In this document: positions 1-5,950 of the stretch, one piece after another
Position numbering within the stretch: the stretch's first letter is position 1
How the letters are laid out: every line of letters starts with the position of its first letter
Source: Klenkia sp.
GTDB taxonomy: Bacteria; Actinomycetota; Actinomycetes; Mycobacteriales; Geodermatophilaceae
Direction of reading: 5' to 3'
DNA: 9,608 nucleotides
NCBI GenBank assembly: GCA_025966215.1
Contig: JAOPVM010000020.1
Location: forward strand, 1-9,608
The notes under the pieces: generated by a model
What the model was told of the DNA's origin: nothing
What the model saw: the letters and a program-made list of their open reading frames with translations, nothing else
Databases searched by the model: none
Program-made: the position numbers and the translations under genes

Positions 1-320
1 ACCTGACCGGCGTCCTGGACCTTGGGCAGCATGATCGCGTCCAGGTTCGCCCCGGCGCCGCCGACGACCTCGATGACGTCCTGGAAGGTCCACTCGGTGG
101 TCCAGTCGTTCACCCGGACGGTGCGGATCTTGTCGCCCCAGCCGCCCTCGTTCAGGGCGGCGACGATGTTCTTCCGGGCGCCGGGCTTGGCCAGCGGCGC
201 GCAGGCGTCCTCCAGGTCCAGGAACACCTGGTCCGCGGGCAGGCCCTTGGCCTTCTCCAGGAACCGGGGGTTGCTGCCGGGGACGGCCAGGTTGGAACGA
301 CGGGATCGGAGCTCGGCCAC
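1..320 (-). CDS. CoA ester lyase, HpcH/HpaI aldolase / citrate lyase beta-like family (N-terminal part)
   Basis: Partial gene: the first 106 codons are present and the 3' end runs off the left edge. The protein begins VAELRSRRSNLAVPGSNPRF (GTG start) and continues through LDLEDA (about 35-39), RVND (about 69-72) and LDAIMLPKVQDAG (about 93-105). These are the N-terminal signatures of CitE-type (beta/alpha)8-barrel lyases. The acidic residues of LDLED and the Arg of RVND belong to the metal/CoA-thioester site in this family. Known members cleave citryl-CoA, malyl-CoA or beta-methylmalyl-CoA. The substrate here cannot be fixed without the C-terminal part; the actinobacterial malyl-CoA/beta-methylmalyl-CoA lyase group is my best guess. 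The GTG start is supported by GGAGG at 325-329, four bases upstream. It lies 51 bases downstream of the DMT transporter on the same strand, so co-transcription is possible. Confidence 0.88.
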   Translation of the reverse strand, partial: MAELRSRRSNLAVPGSNPRFLEKAKGLPADQVFLDLEDACAPLAKPGARKNIVAALNEGGWGDKIRTVRVNDWTTEWTFQDVIEVVGGAGANLDAIMLPKVQDAGQ

Positions 321-324
321 GGTG

Positions 325-361
325 CCTCCGCTGATCGGGGATGGGATGTGAACGGAGACTA
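325..361 (-). promoter_or_regulatory. Possible promoter and RBS of the CoA ester lyase gene
   Basis: On the minus strand a TAGTCT hexamer (356-361) fits the actinobacterial -10 consensus TANNNT and would give a leader of about 29 bases containing GGAGG (325-329). No recognisable -35 is seen. A single hexamer match is weak evidence, and read-through from the upstream DMT gene is equally possible. Confidence 0.3.
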
Positions 362-371
362 ACCAGCGGCC

Positions 372-1301
372 TCAGGTGGTGGGCCCGGTGGCCGCGACCG
401 GCCGGGAGGCCCGCACCACCAGCGCGACGCCCGCGACGACCAGCACCATCCCGGGCAACGCCAGCAGCGGGGGCAGCTGCTGCAGCAGCACCAGCGCCAC
501 GAGCAGGGCCCCGGGCACCTCGAGCAGGATCGCCAGCCCCACCACGGTCGGCCCGACCGTGGAGAGCACCAGGTTGAACAGGGTGTGGCCGAGCAGCTGG
601 GCGACCACGGTGATGCCGGCGATCAGCCACCAGTCACGCGCGCCGAACCCGGTCAGCGGGATGTCGACCAGCAGCGCCGCGGCCGCGACCACCACCGCGC
701 AGGTGGAGTAGCAGACCACCGCGTAGGCCGAGGTGGACAGCCGCACCCGGGCCGTCGCCCCGGCCAGCACGTAGCCCGCCGCGGCGATCGCCCCGAGCAG
801 GGCCAGGCCGTCCCCGGCCAGCGCGCGCAGCGAGACGGTGACGTCGACACCGGCGATGAGCGCGGCGCCGGCGACGGCCAGGGCGAGGCCCCACCAGACC
901 TGGGCGGGCAGCCGCACCCCGGACAGCCGGGCGGCCAGGGCCGTCCAGATCGGGGTGGTGGTGACCAGCGCGATGGAGGCCGCCACCGTGGTCATCGACA
1001 GGCTGGGCAGCCAGGCGGCGAAGTGCGCGGCCAGGAACAGCCCGGCCACCACCGAGCTGCGCAGGTCGCGCAGCCGCAGCCCGGTCAGGGTGCTGCGCTC
1101 GCGGGTGAGCAGCACCGGCAGCAACGCCACCGCACCGGCCGCGTTGCGCCAGAACGCGATGGCCAGCGCCGGGGCGGCCACCAGCGCGGTCATCGGCCCC
1201 GACAGCGACACCCCGACCACGGCGACGGCCATGACCACCACGTCCCGGGTGCCGGGCCGGTGCAGCACCCAGGCGGGGTCGGCGGGGGCGGGCCCGGCCA
1301 T
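372..1301 (-). CDS. DMT-superfamily transporter with two EamA domains
   Basis: A 309-residue, strongly hydrophobic protein with about ten predicted membrane helices arranged as two EamA halves (about 21-150 and 163-297), the normal length and layout for drug/metabolite transporters of the inner membrane. Typical landmarks are AFWRNAAGA near 49-57 in the first half and VVGLAILLEVPGALL near 253-267 in the second, matching the conserved 'R' and 'E-P' positions of EamA repeats. The family exports amino acids, purines and other small metabolites. The substrate here is unknown. The ATG start is fixed by the preceding phzF-like gene, whose TAA stop shares its last A with this ATG (TAATG), so translation is probably coupled. 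Open frame continues upstream of the ATG, but that part is a shadow of the phzF-like gene. The coupling suggests it moves a product or substrate of the PhzF-like enzyme (inference). Confidence 0.9.
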   Translation of the reverse strand: MAGPAPADPAWVLHRPGTRDVVVMAVAVVGVSLSGPMTALVAAPALAIAFWRNAAGAVALLPVLLTRERSTLTGLRLRDLRSSVVAGLFLAAHFAAWLPSLSMTTVAASIALVTTTPIWTALAARLSGVRLPAQVWWGLALAVAGAALIAGVDVTVSLRALAGDGLALLGAIAAAGYVLAGATARVRLSTSAYAVVCYSTCAVVVAAAALLVDIPLTGFGARDWWLIAGITVVAQLLGHTLFNLVLSTVGPTVVGLAILLEVPGALLVALVLLQQLPPLLALPGMVLVVAGVALVVRASRPVAATGPTT

Positions 1302-2170
1302 TACGCGGGGACGGCGATCGCGCCGCGGGCGACCGGGTGCACGACGCCCGCGACGGTGGCGCGGACGGCCCGCCCGTCGACGACGGTGACGCTCCCCTCC
1401 AGCACCGAGGGACGGCGGAGCACCGCTCCCTGGTGCAGCCGGTGGGCCGACGTCCCCTCGCCGACCAGGCCCTCGGCGGCCAGCCAGACCCCGGTGCCCA
1501 GCGCAGCGGACCCGGTGGCCGGGTCCTCCTCCCACGACAACCCCCCGGCGAAGACCCGCACCGTGTGCTCGGGGCCCGGGCCGCGCTCGAGCAGCGACAC
1601 CCCGCCCAGCACGTCGGGCAGCAGCGCGTCCAGGGCCCGGCGGTCGGGCCGGGCCCGGTCCAGCGCGCCGGGGCGCAGGTCGAGCTGGGCGAACTCGATG
1701 CCGCAGCCCACCAGGTGCGCCGGGCGGCCGGTCACGTCGTCCGCGGTGAGACCGACGGCGACCGCGAGGTCGGCCGGGGAGGGTCCGGGCCGCAGCTGCA
1801 CCGGTCCACCGGTCAGCCGGGCGCCGTCGGCGGTGACCTCGACGGGGACCGTCCCGACGCCGCACTCCTGTCGCAGCACGCCCGCCGGCAGCAGGCCCAG
1901 CCGCACGAGGGTGTGCGCGGTGCCCACGCTGGGGTGCCCGGCGAAGGGCAGCTCGGTGTCGGTGGTGAAGATCCGCACCCGGTAGCCCCCGTCCCCGACG
2001 TCGGAGACGAACGTGGTCTCCGACAGGTGGAACTCCAGCGCCAGCGCCTGGCACTGCTCGGTGCTGAGCTCCCCGGCGTCCAGGACCACGGCCAGGGGGT
2101 TGCCGGTGAACGGGCGGGGGGCGAACACGTCCACGACCTCGTAGGCCAGCTCGGTGGTCCGGGGCGTCAC
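1301..2170 (-). CDS. PhzF-family isomerase/epimerase-like protein
   Basis: A 289-residue cytosolic protein of normal length for the PhzF/diaminopimelate-epimerase fold. It has two related halves. Visible landmarks: FTGNPLAVVL (about 21-30), the Glu of LSETTFV at about 51 (equivalent to the catalytic acid of PhzF), FTTDTELPFAGHPSVGTAH (68-86) and EEDPATGSAA (214-223). All the active-site motifs appear intact, so it should be an active enzyme. PhzF itself isomerises trans-2,3-dihydro-3-hydroxyanthranilate in phenazine synthesis, but no other phz gene is in the window and most single PhzF homologues have unknown substrates. I chose GTG at 2170. It has no well-placed Shine-Dalgarno, but a TACCGT -10 box lies seven bases upstream, consistent with a leaderless message. 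An in-frame GTG at 2203 would add 11 residues and is less likely. It is divergent from the MgtE-like gene and coupled to the downstream DMT gene. Confidence 0.9.
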   Translation of the reverse strand: MTPRTTELAYEVVDVFAPRPFTGNPLAVVLDAGELSTEQCQALALEFHLSETTFVSDVGDGGYRVRIFTTDTELPFAGHPSVGTAHTLVRLGLLPAGVLRQECGVGTVPVEVTADGARLTGGPVQLRPGPSPADLAVAVGLTADDVTGRPAHLVGCGIEFAQLDLRPGALDRARPDRRALDALLPDVLGGVSLLERGPGPEHTVRVFAGGLSWEEDPATGSAALGTGVWLAAEGLVGEGTSAHRLHQGAVLRRPSVLEGSVTVVDGRAVRATVAGVVHPVARGAIAVPA

Positions 2171-2177
2171 GGCGGCG

Positions 2178-2183
2178 ACGGTA
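2178..2183 (-). promoter_or_regulatory. Candidate -10 box of the phzF-like gene, leaderless spacing
   Basis: TACCGT on the minus strand matches TANNNT and ends seven bases before the GTG at 2170, so the expected transcription start falls on or next to the start codon. No clear -35 is visible; the -35 position would lie inside the palindrome at 2191-2208. Confidence 0.4.
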
Positions 2184-2190
2184 GCCTCAC

Positions 2191-2208
2191 CGATGGTGAT
2201 CACCGTCG
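2191..2208. promoter_or_regulatory. 18-bp near-perfect palindrome, candidate operator
   Basis: CGATGGTGATCACCGTCG is a dyad with eight of nine pairs matching and an unbroken GGTGATCACC core (2195-2204). It lies in the 87-base divergent region between the phzF-like and MgtE-like genes and covers the spacer/-35 zone of the proposed phzF promoter. Size and position fit a dimeric repressor operator. No regulator gene is in the window to pair with it. Confidence 0.4.
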
Positions 2209-2246
2209 TGTGGTCGTGGGTCGCGCGGCGGCCCCTGAGCGTGACG

Positions 2247-2252
2247 AGGAGG
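2247..2252 (+). promoter_or_regulatory. Shine-Dalgarno deciding the start of the MgtE-like gene
   Basis: AGGAGG, five bases before GTG at 2258. It marks the true start inside a much longer open frame that extends back to 1337 as a shadow of the phzF-like gene. Confidence 0.8.
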
Positions 2253-2257
2253 CCGCT

Positions 2258-3496
2258 GTGACCACGGTGACCAGGGCCTACGTCTCCCGGCTGGCCGGGC
2301 TGACCGTCTTCGACCCGAACGGCGACCGGGTGGGCAAGGTCCGCGACGTCCTGGTGGCCCTGCGGGTGGGCACCGCGGCCCCCCGGGTGCTCGGGTTGAT
2401 CGTCGAGGTCGTGGCACGGCGGCGGATCTTCTGTCCGATGGGCCGGGTCACCGCCGTGGACGCGACCGCGGTGATGCTGGCCTCGGGCACGGTGAACCTC
2501 AAGCGGTTCGAGCAGCGCGCCGGGGAGACCCTGGTGCTCGGCGAGCTGGCCGACCGCAGCGTGACCGTCCTCGAGACCGGACGACCCGCGACGGTCACCG
2601 ACGCCGCGATCGAGCAGGCCCGGACCGGGGACTGGGTGCTCTCCCGGCTCGCCGTCCAGGAGCCCGGTCGGCTGGGCCGCCGCGGACACACCCACCAGCT
2701 GGCCTGGGACGAGGTCACCGGGCTGGGGCTGCCGCAGGTGGGCCAGTCCGCCGAGACGCTGATCGCCACCTACCGCGACCTGAACCCCGCCGACATGGCG
2801 CACGCTCTGCAGGACCTGCCGCTCAAGCGCCGGCACGAGGTCGCGGACTCGATGGACGACGACCGGCTGGCCGACGTCCTGGGCGAGCTGCCCGAGGCCG
2901 AGCAGATCGTCATCCTGGGCACGCTGAGCGAGAACCGGGCCGCCGACGTGCTGGAGGCGATGGACCCCGACGACGCCGCCGACCTGCTGGCCGAGCTGCC
3001 CAACGTCGACCGCAACCGGCTGCTCGAGCTGATGGAGCCCGACGAGGCCGAGCCGGTCCGCCAGCTGCTGAAGTACTCCGAGGACACCGCCGGCGGGATG
3101 ATGACCAGCGAGCCGGTCATCCTCTCCCCCGACGCCACGATCGCCGAGGCACTGGCCCGGGTGCGGGCACCGGAGCTGACCCCGTCGCTGGCCAGCCAGG
3201 TCTACGTCTGCCGCCCGCCCTCGGCCACCCCGACCGGCCGCTACCTGGGGCTGGCACACATCCAGCGGCTGCTCCGGGAACCCCCCTCGACGTTGGTGTC
3301 CGGGGTGCTCGACGACCTGGAGCCGTTGCGCCCGGAGACCCCGCTGGCCGAGGTGACCCGCTACTTCGCCACCTACAACCTGGTCGCCGCCCCCGTGGTC
3401 GACCCGCAGGGCCGGCTCGTGGGCGCAGTCAGCGTGGACGACGTGCTGGACCACCTGCTGCCCACCGACTGGCGGGAGCGTGCCCGCCGTGGCTGA
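2258..3496 (+). CDS. PRC-barrel / MgtE N-domain / CBS-pair protein, no transporter domain
   Basis: A 412-residue soluble protein. Domains in order: a PRC-barrel-like segment (about 9-85, beginning YVSRLAGLTVFDPNGDRVGKV), a linker region (about 90-165), an MgtE N-terminal superhelical domain (about 170-270, with DMAHALQDLP, RLADVLGELP and AADLLAELP repeats), then two CBS motifs (about 283-335, starting MMTSEPVILSPDATIAEAL, and 345-400, containing APVVDPQGRLVGAVSVDDVLD). In MgtE channels the N and CBS domains sense cytosolic Mg2+ and gate the pore. Here the five-helix membrane domain is absent, so this is not a transporter by itself despite the name it often receives. The stop overlaps the start of the DUF1003 membrane protein by 8 bases. 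A sensor/membrane-partner relation is therefore attractive but inferred. As recalled, mycobacteria have a similar gene near mrp. GTG start supported by AGGAGG. Confidence 0.9.
   Translation: MTTVTRAYVSRLAGLTVFDPNGDRVGKVRDVLVALRVGTAAPRVLGLIVEVVARRRIFCPMGRVTAVDATAVMLASGTVNLKRFEQRAGETLVLGELADRSVTVLETGRPATVTDAAIEQARTGDWVLSRLAVQEPGRLGRRGHTHQLAWDEVTGLGLPQVGQSAETLIATYRDLNPADMAHALQDLPLKRRHEVADSMDDDRLADVLGELPEAEQIVILGTLSENRAADVLEAMDPDDAADLLAELPNVDRNRLLELMEPDEAEPVRQLLKYSEDTAGGMMTSEPVILSPDATIAEALARVRAPELTPSLASQVYVCRPPSATPTGRYLGLAHIQRLLREPPSTLVSGVLDDLEPLRPETPLAEVTRYFATYNLVAAPVVDPQGRLVGAVSVDDVLDHLLPTDWRERARRG
3474..3478 (+). promoter_or_regulatory. RBS choosing the inner start of the DUF1003 gene
   Basis: GGGAG lies inside the end of the MgtE-like gene. 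It is only one base before GTG 3480 but ten bases before GTG 3489, so it favours the inner start. Confidence 0.5.
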
Positions 3497-4046
3497 CGGC
3501 GACCGCCGGCCGGAGACCGGTCGCCTCGACGTCCCGCGCAGCAGCCGGACGGCCTTCCAGTTCCTGCGGCTGGACCCCGACGCGGTCGGCAAGTTCGCCG
3601 AGGGCATCGCCCGGTTCCTGGGCACCGGCCGGTTCCTCGCCGTCCAGACGATCATCGTGATCGTCTGGATCGTGCTGAACGTGACCGCGGTGCAGCTGCG
3701 CTGGGACCCCTACCCGTTCATCCTGCTCAACCTGGCCTTCTCCACCCAGGCCGCCTACGCCGCCCCGCTCATCCTGCTGGCCCAGAACCGGCAGGCCGAC
3801 CGGGACCGGGTGCAGTCCGAGGAGGACCGCAGCCGGGCCGCCTCGACCCGCGCGGACACCGAGTACCTGGCCCGTGAGCTGGCCTCGCTGCGGGTGGCCG
3901 TCGGTGAGCTGGCCACCCGGGACTTCATCCGCGGCGAACTGGCCCGCCTGGTGCCCGAGGACCTGACCGAGGAGACCGCGGAGCGGCGCAAGAAGGAGCG
4001 CAAGCGCAAGCGCGAGCAGGCCCGCGAGGACGCCGGCAAGAACTGA
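3489..4046 (+). CDS. DUF1003 membrane protein
   Basis: A 185-residue protein of the DUF1003 family, whose function is not established. The family core is clear: LDPDAVGKFAEGIARFLGT (28-46), a first membrane helix (about 49-69, FLAVQTIIVIVWIVLNV), then the hallmark RWDPYPFILLNLAFSTQAAY (71-90) leading into the second helix (to about 98), followed by LLAQNRQADRDR. After the helices comes a highly charged, probably coiled-coil segment (about 99-142) and a Lys/Arg-rich tail (about 167-177), both expected in the cytoplasm. The start at 3489 overlaps the preceding stop by 8 bases (GTGGCTGA). GTG at 3480 would add three residues. Overlap with the PRC/MgtE-N/CBS gene implies translational coupling and roughly balanced synthesis. 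The gene converges on the MatC-like gene with only 13 bases between the stops and no visible terminator hairpin. Confidence 0.9.
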   Translation: MADGDRRPETGRLDVPRSSRTAFQFLRLDPDAVGKFAEGIARFLGTGRFLAVQTIIVIVWIVLNVTAVQLRWDPYPFILLNLAFSTQAAYAAPLILLAQNRQADRDRVQSEEDRSRAASTRADTEYLARELASLRVAVGELATRDFIRGELARLVPEDLTEETAERRKKERKRKREQAREDAGKN

Positions 4047-4059
4047 CCGGCCGTGGGCG

Positions 4060-5352
4060 TCAGCCCCAGCCCGGCAGCACGAACACCGCCCACGCCAGCA
4101 GTGGGCCCAGCACGGTGACCGCGCCCGCGTAGCCGAGCATCCGCTTGTAGAAGCGCTCCCGGTCGGTGCCGGCCGGGGCGTTGGCGAGCACCAGCGCCCC
4201 GTTGGTGGAGAACGGGCTCACGTCGACCACGGTGGTCGCCACGGCCAGGGCCGCGACGAAGCCGATCGGGCCGATGTCGCCCTGCTGCAGGAACGGCAGC
4301 GCCAACGGCACCATCACCCCCACCATCGCCACCGACGAGGCGAAGGCCGAGGCGATGCCGCCCAGGTAGCAGATGAGCAGCGCCGCCAGCTGGGTGACAC
4401 CGAGCCCGGCGATGGCGTTGCTGACCAGGTCGATGGTGCCGGCGGCCTGGAGCACCCCGACGTAGGTGAGCACCCCGGCGATGAGGAGCACCGTCGACCA
4501 GGCCACCGAGTCCACCGCCCGGCGGGTGCCGCGGGGGTCCAGCAGGGCGAGCCCGGCACCGATCAGCAGCGACGCGAAGCCGACGTCGACCGACCAGACC
4601 ACGGTGAGGGTGGCCAGCAGCAGGATCCCGGCGAGGGTGGCGACCTGCACGAAGGACACCCGGGACGGCGTGTCCGGCTCGTCGGGGGCCGGCTCCGCCG
4701 CCGCCGGGCCGACTCCGGCGCGAACCCCGGCCGGCTCCATCCCGGGGTCCACGGCGGGCACCCGGCGCCGGCCCAGCCAGACGGTCAGCGCGGCCGCGAT
4801 CGCCAGGTTGACGCCCAACGGGGCCAGGGTGAGGGTGAGCGGGCTGCTGGCCAGATCGCCGTCGCGGACCAGGCCGTCGACGAAGCTGCCGTAGACGCTG
4901 ATCGGGGTGAACGCCCCGCCCAGGGCCCCGTGGACGACCATCATGCCCATGTAGAGCGGGTCGATCCGGTGCCGGGCGGCGAAGCGCAGCGCGATCGGCG
5001 CGACGATGGCCACGGCGAACAGCGCACCGATGCCCACCAGGACGGCGCTGACGGCGAACATCACCCACGGCACCAGGCCCACCCGGCCGCCCACCGCCCG
5101 CACCGCCCCGGCGACGAGCAGGTCGACGGTGCCGTTGACCTGGGCGATCCCGAACAGGTAGGTGATCCCGACCAGGGTCACCACCAGGTCGGCCGGGAAC
5201 CCGGCCAGCACCTCGTCGGTGCTCAGGCCCAGCACGACGGCCCCGACGAGGAACGCGGCGCCGAAGCCGAGCACCCCCATGTCGATCGGCAGCAGGGTGG
5301 CGATGAGCAGGATCCCCACCAGCACCAGCAGGGACAGGACCTCCGGTGACAC
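4060..5352 (-). CDS. SLC13-type permease, MatC-like dicarboxylate carrier
   Basis: A 430-residue inner-membrane protein with about eleven to twelve hydrophobic segments. The N-terminal half (about 1-150: MSPEVLSLLVLVGILLIATL, then LPIDMGVLGFGAAFLVG) resembles the MatC N-terminal family of dicarboxylate carriers. Each half carries a reentrant-loop-like stretch: GALGGAFTPISVYGSFVDGL (142-161) and TTVVDVSPFSTNGALVLAN (373-391), the latter typical of the ion-transporter superfamily that includes SLC13. A Pro/Ala/Glu-rich cytoplasmic loop (about 195-233) separates the halves. Rhizobial MatC takes up malonate; substrate here is probably a dicarboxylate but is not proven. GTG start supported by AGGAGG at 5357-5362, four bases upstream. 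It follows the small repeat ORF after 97 bases with no TANNNT box in the gap, so it may be read from the azl operon or from an unusual promoter. Confidence 0.85.
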   Translation of the reverse strand: MSPEVLSLLVLVGILLIATLLPIDMGVLGFGAAFLVGAVVLGLSTDEVLAGFPADLVVTLVGITYLFGIAQVNGTVDLLVAGAVRAVGGRVGLVPWVMFAVSAVLVGIGALFAVAIVAPIALRFAARHRIDPLYMGMMVVHGALGGAFTPISVYGSFVDGLVRDGDLASSPLTLTLAPLGVNLAIAAALTVWLGRRRVPAVDPGMEPAGVRAGVGPAAAEPAPDEPDTPSRVSFVQVATLAGILLLATLTVVWSVDVGFASLLIGAGLALLDPRGTRRAVDSVAWSTVLLIAGVLTYVGVLQAAGTIDLVSNAIAGLGVTQLAALLICYLGGIASAFASSVAMVGVMVPLALPFLQQGDIGPIGFVAALAVATTVVDVSPFSTNGALVLANAPAGTDRERFYKRMLGYAGAVTVLGPLLAWAVFVLPGWG

Positions 5353-5384
5353 GCGGCCTCCTCGGGGTTCGACGGTCCGGCACG

Positions 5385-5400
5385 ACCCACCCGGGCGGGT
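5385..5400. repeat. 16-bp inverted repeat upstream of the MatC-like gene
   Basis: ACCCACCCGGGCGGGT is self-complementary except for one central-arm pair. On the minus strand it could fold as a short GC hairpin (CACCC/GGGTG with a four-base loop). There is no T-run, so it is either a weak terminator of the azl operon or an operator for the downstream carrier. Nothing else is recognised in 5353-5449 apart from the carrier's RBS. Confidence 0.35.
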
Positions 5401-5449
5401 GTGACAGGTGCCACGTCAGGACAGCAGACCAGCAGTCCGCTCGGCCCGC

Positions 5450-5632
5450 TCAGTCCGCGGCGACCGACCGGGTGAGGGTCTGCCGGCTGCGCCGGCCGAG
5501 GTCGTCCACGAGGTCGTCCACGAGGTCGTCCACCAGGTCGTCCACCAGGTCGTCCACCAGGTCGTCGCTGGAGGGCGCCGCGACCTCGGCCGGGGTCACG
5601 CCCCCCTGCTCGGGCGAGGTCGGTGCGGACAC
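5450..5632 (-). CDS. Small acidic protein with Asp-Asp-Leu-Val tetrapeptide repeats
   Basis: Not a family I recognise. The 60-codon ORF starts with GTG three bases after the azlD stop and in the same frame (TGA GCC GTG). The N-terminus (1-22) is Pro/Ser/Ala-rich, residues 23-45 are five DDLV units plus a final DDL, and residues 46-60 form a basic tail starting GRRSRQTLTR. There is no signal peptide or membrane helix. Codons end almost entirely in G or C, like the neighbours. No Shine-Dalgarno is visible, so translation would depend on coupling to azlD. The repeat would give a helix with Leu/Val pairs among many Asp residues, a possible protein- or cation-binding surface (inference). It may instead be a decaying remnant or non-coding minisatellite; existence as a protein is moderately likely. 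Confidence 0.5.
   Translation of the reverse strand: MSAPTSPEQGGVTPAEVAAPSSDDLVDDLVDDLVDDLVDDLVDDLGRRSRQTLTRSVAAD
5498..5566. repeat. 12-bp tandem repeat (minisatellite), about 5.75 copies
   Basis: Plus-strand units GTCGTCCACGAG (two copies) then GTCGTCCACCAG (three copies), followed by a last GTCGTC and preceded by GAG. The unit is a multiple of three, so copy-number change by slippage would lengthen or shorten the small minus-strand protein without a frameshift. The only unit-to-unit difference (G versus C) is a Leu CTC/CTG synonymous change in the minus frame. Confidence 0.92.
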
Positions 5633-5635
5633 GGC

Positions 5636-5950
5636 TCAGACCAGCCAGTGCACGGCGGCTCCGGTGAGGCCGGCCAGCAGCAGCACGACCACGAAGGGGG
5701 CCCGCAGGGCCAGGGCGAGCGCGGCGACCGCCAGGCCGGCCAGCCGCTCGTCCACGACGAGCTGCGGCCCCGACGTCGCGGCCTGCACGGCCACCAGCGC
5801 GCCCAGCAGCGCGGCCGGGACGAACTCGACCACCCGGCGCACGACCGGGCGCTCCACCCAGGCGGCCGGCACGCTCAGCCCGGCCAGCTTGAGCAGGTAG
5901 CAGCCCAGCGAGGCCACCAGCACCACCGTCCACAGCGTCCCGGTGCTCAC
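5636..5950 (-). CDS. azlD: AzlD-family small subunit of a branched-chain amino acid exporter
   Basis: A 104-residue protein with about four hydrophobic segments: LWTVVLVASLGCYLLKLAGL (6-25), FVPAALLGALVAVQAA (43-58), LAGLAVAALALAL (71-83) and FVVVLLLAGLTGAAVHWL (86-103). Size and the pattern CYLLK...P...R...VPAALLGALV are typical of AzlD, the small partner of AzlC. AzlC/AzlD (BrnF/BrnE in Corynebacterium) pairs export leucine, isoleucine, valine and sometimes methionine from the cytoplasm. The GTG start lies in a GTGA overlap with the azlC stop (4 bases), so the two are almost certainly coupled. The frame stays open further upstream against azlC and mrp, but that is a shadow. A small repeat ORF follows three bases after the stop. 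Confidence 0.9.
   Translation of the reverse strand: MSTGTLWTVVLVASLGCYLLKLAGLSVPAAWVERPVVRRVVEFVPAALLGALVAVQAATSGPQLVVDERLAGLAVAALALALRAPFVVVLLLAGLTGAAVHWLV

Noticed and set aside
476..489. Perfect 14-bp palindrome GCTGCTGCAGCAGC
   Set aside because: It lies inside the DMT gene, encodes a Leu/Gln run in a membrane protein, and is explained by codon choice.
585..1985. 466-codon plus-strand open frame
   Set aside because: The composition is Gly/Gln/Arg/His-rich without recognisable domains, and it overlaps the DMT and PhzF genes, which are clearly homologous to known families.
1337..2257. Plus-strand N-terminal extension of the MgtE-like gene
   Set aside because: It is antisense to phzF motifs, has biased low-complexity composition, and a strong Shine-Dalgarno places the start at 2258.
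2171..3655. Very long minus-strand open frame continuous with the phzF-like gene
   Set aside because: It is antisense to the clearly homologous MgtE-like and DUF1003 genes. Its translation is low-complexity (Gly/Gln/His/Arg-rich) without domains. It is an open shadow caused by high G+C; the PhzF part begins at 2170.
4047..4059. Terminator between the DUF1003 and MatC-like genes
   Set aside because: The 13 bases hold no stem-loop or T-run.
5498..5566. 12-bp repeat considered as a CRISPR array
   Set aside because: The units are directly adjacent with no spacers and far too short; it is a coding-type tandem repeat.
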